Below are positions 6,632 through 10,810 of a DNA stretch of 10,810 nucleotides, piece after piece. The notes under the pieces were generated by a model. The model saw only the letters and a list, made by a program, of their open reading frames with translations, was not told where the DNA came from and ran no database searches. How positions within the stretch are numbered: position 1 is the stretch's first letter; the number at the start of each line of letters is the position of its first letter. The stretch is from Candidatus Methanocomedens sp. (GTDB taxonomy: Archaea > Halobacteriota > Methanosarcinia > Methanosarcinales > Methanocomedenaceae). The stretch spans positions 1-10,810 of the forward strand of contig PYCK01000009.1 in assembly GCA_009649835.1 (NCBI GenBank). The letters are read 5' to 3'. The position numbers and the translations under genes were made by a program.

Positions 6632-7369
6632 ATGCAAATCTGCATTTTATATTCTGGTGAGTTTGGAAAAAAGGTTGTTGGAAACCTGGTAAATCTCAGT
6701 AGTTTCTGCACAGCCTGCGGCGATCTGTGTGATAAGTGCCGTATAGGCAGGATGTCTTTTGCAGATATGGTGTATGAGATCCATGAACTTCCAGCAGACC
6801 TGCCTGATTTTATTGACAATCCAGCAGACCTGTTTCCAAAGATCGGTCATTGTGACCTGATCATTGCTCTGGGCATCCACCCAGACCTGCTGGCTGATAT
6901 CCCTGCAATAGCAGACTCGATAAATGCCAGGGCAGTGATCGTTCCTGTGGAAGAGCCGGGCTGGGCACCACCAGGGCTTCAAAAACAGATACGAGAGAAA
7001 CTTGAATCCATAGGTGTAGAATGTGAGTTCCCCAAACCTTTCTGCTCATTGACATTAACAGGTAAGCCTGTGATTGACATGTTCGTAAAGCTTGGGTTTG
7101 GTAAACCTGAACTAAAGATATGTTTGAGTGAAGATGGCAGATTTTTTACCAGGGTAGAAGTAGTCAGGGACGCTCCGTGTGGAAGCACCTGGTTTGTTGC
7201 AAGGAAATTAAAGTGGTCAGATATCGCAGATTATAAAGAAACAATCTCAAATGCCCACCACTCATATCCATGTACAGCCAGCATGGATAGGGATGTGCAA
7301 CTGGAAGATACTATACTGCACAAAGGAGGATATATTATTCGGGAAGCTGTAGAGAAAGGACTTCGTTAG
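6632..7369 (+). CDS. DUF166 family protein, cysteine-rich
   Basis: A 245-residue archaeal DUF166 (COG1810) protein, a family annotated in places as 'thymidylate synthase-like' without a proven function. It begins with the family pattern I-x-Y-S-G-E-F-G-K-K-V-V-x-N-L and then shows C26-x2-C29-x3-C33-x2-C36, a cluster-like spacing that could hold an Fe-S centre. Later come a G-W-A-P-P-G motif, a C-x-L-T segment, D-A-P-C-G-S-T-W-F-V-A-R and H-S-Y-P-C-T-A-S-M-D-R-D, adding conserved Cys residues. The ATG at 6632 is chosen because of AGAGGG just upstream and because family members start at this point; an ATG at 6617 would add MTEGY. It is the second gene of a unit with the 96-residue protein. The metal-centre role is inferred from the cysteines. 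Confidence 0.85.
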   Translation: MQICILYSGEFGKKVVGNLVNLSSFCTACGDLCDKCRIGRMSFADMVYEIHELPADLPDFIDNPADLFPKIGHCDLIIALGIHPDLLADIPAIADSINARAVIVPVEEPGWAPPGLQKQIREKLESIGVECEFPKPFCSLTLTGKPVIDMFVKLGFGKPELKICLSEDGRFFTRVEVVRDAPCGSTWFVARKLKWSDIADYKETISNAHHSYPCTASMDRDVQLEDTILHKGGYIIREAVEKGLR

Positions 7370-7390
7370 ATCAGTAGATCAATAGATCAG
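7367..7390 (+). repeat. 8-base tandem repeat (TAGATCAR, three copies)
   Basis: TAGATCAG, TAGATCAA and TAGATCAG follow one another. The first TAG is the DUF166 stop codon. Because eight is not a multiple of three, the units place TAG in all three plus-strand frames. Confidence 0.85.
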
Positions 7391-7408
7391 TAATTCCATA
7401 CTTAATGA

Positions 7409-7858
7409 TCACGGCAGGAGATATCCACTATGGACTTTCCAGTTCTCCAGGATAATAGTTGGAGATACCCTCTTTACGCCTTCCTGTTTTTCAATGTTCT
7501 TTGCAATAAACCTGCCAAGTTCTTTGCTGTCATTGGTCCAGATCTCTGTTATGATCATATGATCTCCAGTCGAAGTTGCAACAAATTTCACTTCAGGAAA
7601 TTCGGTCATTCGCATTGCGACATCAAGAAGATGTGTTGATTCAACATCTATACCGACCATAGAAACCGAATTGTAACCGAGTTTTGAAGGATCAACAACA
7701 ACAGTGTATTGTGTTATTACGCCATTTTTTTCAAGTCCTCTGATACGCTTTCGTATAGTTGATTCACTAACATCAAGCCTTGATGCAATTTCTGTAACTG
7801 GAATGCGTGCATTCTCACGCAGCATATCTATTATACTTAAATCTTTTTCGTCGATCAT
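7409..7858 (-). CDS. Lrp/AsnC family transcriptional regulator
   Basis: A 149-residue protein with the standard two-part layout: an N-terminal winged helix-turn-helix (about 3-60; D-x-x-I-I-D-M-L-R-E-N-A-R-I-P, I-A-S-R-L-D-V-S-E-S-T-I-R-K-R-I) and a C-terminal RAM ligand/oligomerisation domain (about 65-140; V-G-I-D-V-E, T-G-D-H-M-I). Such proteins bind DNA as dimers or octamers and often respond to amino acids. It is transcribed away from the Dsr-like gene and is a natural candidate to control that gene and itself. An AT box on the minus strand at 7880-7891 lies so close to the ATG that the transcript may have little or no leader, which fits the weak Shine-Dalgarno. The sequence is that of an ordinary Lrp regulator. 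The ligand is not predictable. Confidence 0.93.
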   Translation of the reverse strand: MIDEKDLSIIDMLRENARIPVTEIASRLDVSESTIRKRIRGLEKNGVITQYTVVVDPSKLGYNSVSMVGIDVESTHLLDVAMRMTEFPEVKFVATSTGDHMIITEIWTNDSKELGRFIAKNIEKQEGVKRVSPTIILENWKVHSGYLLP

Positions 7859-8006
7859 TGTAGTATCATCACGTTGGTGTATATATTATATGGGAAATAA
7901 AAGGACGAAATTCGTACCATAAAGTTATATATTCATAATAAATATTAGCATATCGATAAACCTTTAAAAGGTTTGCGTACCAGACACCAACAAAGGAGTT
8001 ATGAAA
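7859..8006. promoter_or_regulatory. Divergent promoter region with two palindromes, lrp-like gene / Dsr-like gene
   Basis: The region holds ACGAA-A-TTCGT (7905-7915) and the longer perfect AAACCTTT-A-AAAGGTTT (7958-7974), each symmetric about a central A. GTTATATATTC (about 7924-7934) is a likely TATA box for the Dsr-like gene. It would place transcription start near the second palindrome, and the first lies just upstream of the box. GGAG at 7995-7998 is the Shine-Dalgarno of the Dsr-like gene. The arrangement fits operators bound by the neighbouring Lrp-type protein, which is an inference from position. Confidence 0.6.
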
Positions 8007-8681
8007 ATGGCTGATGAAAAGAAAACAGATCTTCCTGAGAAAGGAGCAGTACTGCAAAGAGACAGGGAAACATATGCAATAGCACCTGATACACCTGCTG
8101 GTATAGTACCGCCGGAAACATTGCGAAAGTTTGCTGATGTCGCAGAAAAATATAATGCAGCAGCAATAAAGATCACGAGTGCACAGCGCATGGTGATCGT
8201 AGGGCTTAAAGAGGAAGATATTGATAATGCCTGGAAAGACCTAGGGATGAGCCCTGGTGCTGCGATAGGGCTGTGTGTTCGAAGTGTCAAAATATGTCCC
8301 GGAACTGCATTCTGTAAACGAGCTGTCTCAGATAGTTTGAGCCTTGGGATGGCACTGCATGAGGCATACCATGGTATGAGTCTGCCGGCCAAGTTCAAGA
8401 TGGGAGCATCCGGATGTCCGAACTGCTGTGCTGAGTCATGGGTGAAGGATATTGGGTTCATTGGGTTCAAGGATGGATTTAAAGTAGTAGTTGGTGGTGA
8501 AGCTGGCAGGAAGCCGAGAATTGGAACAGAACTGACTTATGCTGCATCGATAGATGATGCAATGAAAGTGACGCAGGATATCATTGACTACTATAAGGCG
8601 AATGGTAAGCCAAAAGAGCGTTTGGGTGAACTCATAGAACGGATCGGTTTTACTGAGTTTTCGAATGGTGTACTTAAATAG
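8007..8681 (+). CDS. Small sulfite/nitrite reductase-like siroheme [4Fe-4S] protein (Dsr-LP type)
   Basis: A 224-residue protein with one ferredoxin-like half-domain (siroheme-facing K-I-T-S-A-Q-R at 55-61) and one siroheme/4Fe-4S domain (C97-x5-C103 and C137-x3-C141). It lacks the second repeat of full sulfite reductases and the extra ferredoxin domain of longer forms, so it matches the small dissimilatory-type sulfite reductase-like proteins of methanogens, which may act as homodimers. Their physiological reaction is uncertain: sulfite, nitrite or another substrate. An additional Cys140 sits inside the second cysteine pair (GCPNCCA, where GCPNSCA is usual). The start at 8007 is chosen over the ATG at 8001 because AGGAG ends eight bases before it but only two before 8001. 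It probably belongs with the divergent Lrp regulator. No siroheme synthesis or transport gene is seen in the window. Confidence 0.9.
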   Translation: MADEKKTDLPEKGAVLQRDRETYAIAPDTPAGIVPPETLRKFADVAEKYNAAAIKITSAQRMVIVGLKEEDIDNAWKDLGMSPGAAIGLCVRSVKICPGTAFCKRAVSDSLSLGMALHEAYHGMSLPAKFKMGASGCPNCCAESWVKDIGFIGFKDGFKVVVGGEAGRKPRIGTELTYAASIDDAMKVTQDIIDYYKANGKPKERLGELIERIGFTEFSNGVLK

Positions 8682-8703
8682 TGACCATTAGAAGGTGTGA
8701 TTG

Positions 8704-8736
8704 GGTCAGGATATTGACCGATCCATCTCTTTTTTT
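8704..8736 (+). terminator. Hairpin plus T-run after the Dsr-like gene
   Basis: GGTCA (8704-8708) pairs with TGACC (8715-8719). After a ten-base spacer, a run of seven T follows at 8730-8736. It is placed 23 bases after the Dsr-like stop and before the end of the convergent YkgJ-type gene. In archaea the T-run alone may be sufficient for termination. Confidence 0.6.
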
Positions 8737-8752
8737 ACTGTAGATAGTGGCC

Positions 8753-9496
8753 TTAACCAATGGCAAATGATACACTGCCTGATACATAATCGCTTATCCG
8801 TATCAAGTTCTTCTCGAACCCCCCTTCATAATACACCTGGACCTCTATCTCACCGCCATTCCGTAAGTGCCTCATCTGTTTATCGTAGATTCCCTGTACG
8901 TGCCTGAGTCCGTTCTCCCGAAAACGGGCATCTACTGCCTCCAGGAACCCGATCTCCTGTTCCAGGCAGGCTATCTCGTATCCCTTAGTCTCCTCTGCGA
9001 TCTGGCGGCACTCCCCTTTTTCGATCTCAGTATGGTAGCACCCGTGCTCGTTCAAACCGCTTATCTGCCGCCAGTCCATATTTCCATCTTCATCCGCCTC
9101 CCTGTGAAGCATATACGGATATATCCGGCAAATAGTAAGGCGCTGGCTGTAGATACTGCACCGTCCCTGTTCTAAAAAGATGCATGAACCATCCGGCCTG
9201 CTCTTAAGGGCATAACCTGACACATAGAACCTCCCCTCCCTGTCACAGAACTCATAGTACGGTGCAGGGACAAGGGCGTCTGGTGCTATCTGCTTTATCC
9301 GGGCGGCATCAGTATCCAGCAAAAATACATGGTCATTGAATTCTGCTGTACAGCATTTGCTGCACAGGTCGCACTTAAATCCAATTTCCCTGATAATGCT
9401 GCTAAGTGTCTTATCCGGATAATCGATGACACCCTGGAGTTCTTGCTTTTTTTGTATTATGAGGGATTCAATGGGTTTTGGAGTTAATTCGATCAC
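8753..9496 (-). CDS. YkgJ-family cysteine cluster protein (putative Zn/Fe-binding)
   Basis: A 247-residue protein of the YkgJ/CxxCxxCC family, predicted to chelate zinc or an Fe-S cluster. C42-x2-C45-x2-C48-C49 is followed by the family's second block: C105, C113-x-x-Y-x-x-R-L-x-x-C123-R-x-Y-P (113-127). The usual Pro after Arg (RP) is Leu here. Two further Cys lie near residues 152-162. The C-terminal 80 residues form a helical tail ending in an acidic strand region. The start is GTG. The frame cannot be extended, because a TAG codon lies directly before it; the Shine-Dalgarno is weak (GGA about 10 bases upstream). It follows the COG1361 gene with a 19-base gap, so the two are probably co-transcribed. 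The substrate is unknown. Confidence 0.87.
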   Translation of the reverse strand: MIELTPKPIESLIIQKKQELQGVIDYPDKTLSSIIREIGFKCDLCSKCCTAEFNDHVFLLDTDAARIKQIAPDALVPAPYYEFCDREGRFYVSGYALKSRPDGSCIFLEQGRCSIYSQRLTICRIYPYMLHREADEDGNMDWRQISGLNEHGCYHTEIEKGECRQIAEETKGYEIACLEQEIGFLEAVDARFRENGLRHVQGIYDKQMRHLRNGGEIEVQVYYEGGFEKNLIRISDYVSGSVSFAIG

Positions 9497-9515
9497 CTAT
9501 ATTTTTCCAGACATC

Positions 9516-10556
9516 TCATTTTCCTGTATTGCCCTGTTTTTTGTAGAAATAGTATCCTGCAGCGCCCAGTATTACGAAAATTACCAGCAGATAACCTGCA
9601 TAGCCTATCCTCTGGACCAGGGGAACGGATTCCCGCACTTCAATAGATGCTTTCATAACATCCGAAATCTGTGTATCGCCGTGTTCATCCCTGTATTTTA
9701 CTTCGGTATTGATACCATAGGCCTTGGACAGGGCATCCTTATCCACTTTTACCTTATATTGTGCTTCATAGGAGCCGCCAGGGTTCAGTGTGCCCAGGAA
9801 TGCCTGGTCATCAGTGGTACTGAAGGGGTCTACCACACTTATCCTGGCCACAGCATCCTCTGCCACTTCATCCCCTGTGTTCTTGTATGTAATATAAAGA
9901 ACACCCTGCCCACCTGAAACCAGGCTATCGCTGACCTTAACGATCTCAAACTGGGCCCTTGGTTTTACAATTATCTGAAGAGGGATCGTCTGGTTCTTGG
10001 TTATGTACCAGTAATCGAATTCCTTATCCGGATATCCTTCTACCTTCACATCATACTGGTATTGGTAAGTCAGGTTCAGAGTGAGATAATATGTCCCGGC
10101 GGGTGCGTTCTCAAATATCTCGATATCGAACTCCATTGGCTGGGATGTTTCACTGCTCCTTAGAGAGCCTGCCTGCTGGAGACCACTTAAAACCCTGAAT
10201 GCATTTCCATCTTCAGTTTCCAGGGTTCCCCTGATATTGATGGCAGTAGTAACATCGTATTCCAGGTCAAGCTCTGCCTGGGCATCCATGGTTTCATTGG
10301 AGTTGGATGGGGTCTCATCAGTCTCAAACCCGAATATAAGCCCGTCGTTCATCAACTGGATAAAAATCGTAGATGTCTCACCACTTTCATATTCCGGGTT
10401 TCCCACAATAGAGGCTGTAAGTTGCGGTTCACCTATCACGTCATAGTAATCCTCGGTGAACTCCCAGATATTTGCAGGAATTGTTTCAGAATGAACATGG
10501 GCTGCGGTTGAAAAAATCATGAACACCACACATAACATCAATATCTTTTTATCCAT
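9516..10556 (-). CDS. COG1361-type S-layer-like surface protein
   Basis: A 346-residue exported protein with a signal peptide (about 1-23: M-D-K-K then a hydrophobic stretch ending A-A-H-V-H-S), two beta-rich regions, the second being a CARDB/COG1361-like domain (about 205-310; V-S-D-S-L-V-S-G-G-Q-G-V-L-Y-I-T-Y-K-N-T-G-D), then one C-terminal membrane helix (about 318-337) and a short K-K-Q-G-N-T-G-K tail. It should be anchored with the beta domains outside the cell. The tail lacks a PGF motif, so it is not an archaeosortase substrate like the protein at the left end. The ATG at 10556 is preferred; an in-frame GTG at 10565 would add MRK. In methanogens such proteins often accompany RND-type exporters, but none is visible here. 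It is upstream of the YkgJ-type gene on the same strand. Confidence 0.85.
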   Translation of the reverse strand: MDKKILMLCVVFMIFSTAAHVHSETIPANIWEFTEDYYDVIGEPQLTASIVGNPEYESGETSTIFIQLMNDGLIFGFETDETPSNSNETMDAQAELDLEYDVTTAINIRGTLETEDGNAFRVLSGLQQAGSLRSSETSQPMEFDIEIFENAPAGTYYLTLNLTYQYQYDVKVEGYPDKEFDYWYITKNQTIPLQIIVKPRAQFEIVKVSDSLVSGGQGVLYITYKNTGDEVAEDAVARISVVDPFSTTDDQAFLGTLNPGGSYEAQYKVKVDKDALSKAYGINTEVKYRDEHGDTQISDVMKASIEVRESVPLVQRIGYAGYLLVIFVILGAAGYYFYKKQGNTGK

Positions 10557-10720
10557 TTTTCTCACATTGAACCGTTATTGTTGATTATTAATATAATATT
10601 TGTATTTGTATTTGTTCAGTTCAAGCACACCCTATACTCAATAGTACATCATGAATGCGTTTTATACTGAACTCAAAATCAAGCTCTGATCTAATGTAAA
10701 ATCTACAATTCATAAAAGTT
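10557..10720 (-). promoter_or_regulatory. Upstream region of the COG1361 gene
   Basis: This is an AT-rich, non-coding stretch. On the minus strand an AAATATTATATTAA-like box (about 10588-10602) lies about 35-45 bases before the ATG and is the best promoter candidate. A short TTTGTA repeat (period six, about 10599-10617, plus strand) sits immediately upstream of it. No gene is supported here. Confidence 0.45.
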
Positions 10721-10766
10721 TGAGCAAAATAGAATTGAACAAAATAGAATTGAGTAAAAATGTAAT
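10721..10766 (+). repeat. 15-base intergenic tandem repeat, about three copies
   Basis: TGAGCAAAATAGAAT (10721-10735) and TGAACAAAATAGAAT (10736-10750) differ at one base, and a third, weaker copy starts TGAGTAAAAATG at 10751. The repeat is AT-rich and non-coding. It has no spacers, so it is not a CRISPR array. Confidence 0.8.
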
Positions 10767-10810
10767 TTAACTAAACAAATTGGGCCAATCAGTTTTTGGT
10801 TTTATCTCTG

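Noticed and set aside
7430..7639. Plus-strand frame of 69 residues opposite the Lrp-like gene
   Set aside because: It lies wholly inside a well-conserved gene on the other strand.
7409..7858. Siroheme decarboxylase (AhbA/AhbB) for the Lrp-like gene
   Set aside because: Those enzymes share the Lrp fold and the neighbour is a siroheme protein, but this sequence is a regular Lrp/AsnC regulator with an intact helix-turn-helix and lacks motifs I associate with AhbA/B.
8867..9175. Plus-strand frame of 102 residues opposite the YkgJ-type gene
   Set aside because: It is antisense to a gene with clear cysteine motifs and has no recognisable features of its own.
9497..9514. Upstream ATG with an in-frame TAG before the YkgJ-type GTG start, as a pyrrolysine read-through
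   Set aside because: TAG is used freely as a stop in this window and the family does not need the extra residues.
10721..10766. CRISPR array
   Set aside because: The units are directly adjacent, short and AT-rich, with no spacers and no cas genes nearby.

Overview
The window looks archaeal, most likely a methanogen or methane-oxidising relative within or near Methanosarcinales (a lineage related to ANME-2 or Methanoperedens is possible; no marker gene here settles it). The clues are a surface protein with a PGF-pre-PGF domain and a PGF-CTERM archaeosortase signal, a short PRC-barrel protein, an archaeal-type Thg1 tRNA-His guanylyltransferase, a DUF166 protein, a small one-module sulfite-reductase-like siroheme protein (Dsr-LP type), a TraB protein with a multi-pass membrane tail, a COG1361 S-layer-like protein, and GAGG/GGTGA Shine-Dalgarno sequences with AT-rich boxes upstream. 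Five of the 13 genes stop with TAG, so routine decoding of UAG as pyrrolysine is unlikely.

Layout. (1) 1-2616, plus strand: the 3' part of a large repeat-containing surface protein, followed with no gap (TAG then ATG) by a two-helix membrane protein whose C-terminal domain resembles the PGF-pre-PGF domain of its neighbour. (2) 2600-3901, minus strand: a TraB-family membrane protein that overlaps the preceding gene tail to tail by 17 bases. (3) 4102-5120, plus strand: a PRC-barrel gene and thg1, sharing one base. A possible small cysteine-rich gene (5122-5325, minus) meets thg1 tail to tail. (4) 5615-6040: a cyclophilin gene. (5) 6041-6329: a non-coding stretch rich in symmetric structure (a 17-bp stem hairpin, a perfect 15-base palindrome, 16-base tandem repeats), leading into a two-gene unit: an unrecognised 96-residue protein and a cysteine-rich DUF166 protein. 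(6) 7409-8681: an Lrp/AsnC regulator transcribed divergently from the Dsr-like siroheme protein, with two palindromes between them. (7) 8753-10556, minus strand: a COG1361-type surface protein followed by a YkgJ-type cysteine-cluster protein, probably one transcript.

Three themes stand out. The cell-surface genes (1-2616 and 9516-10556) flank the window. The middle is a set of cysteine-rich, probably Fe-S or metal-binding proteins (small Cys protein, DUF166, Dsr-like, YkgJ). The Lrp/Dsr-like divergent pair looks like a local regulator and its target. No CRISPR array, insertion sequence, tRNA or rRNA was seen. No stretch longer than 300 bases lacks a gene; the longest gaps are 5326-5614 and 6041-6329.
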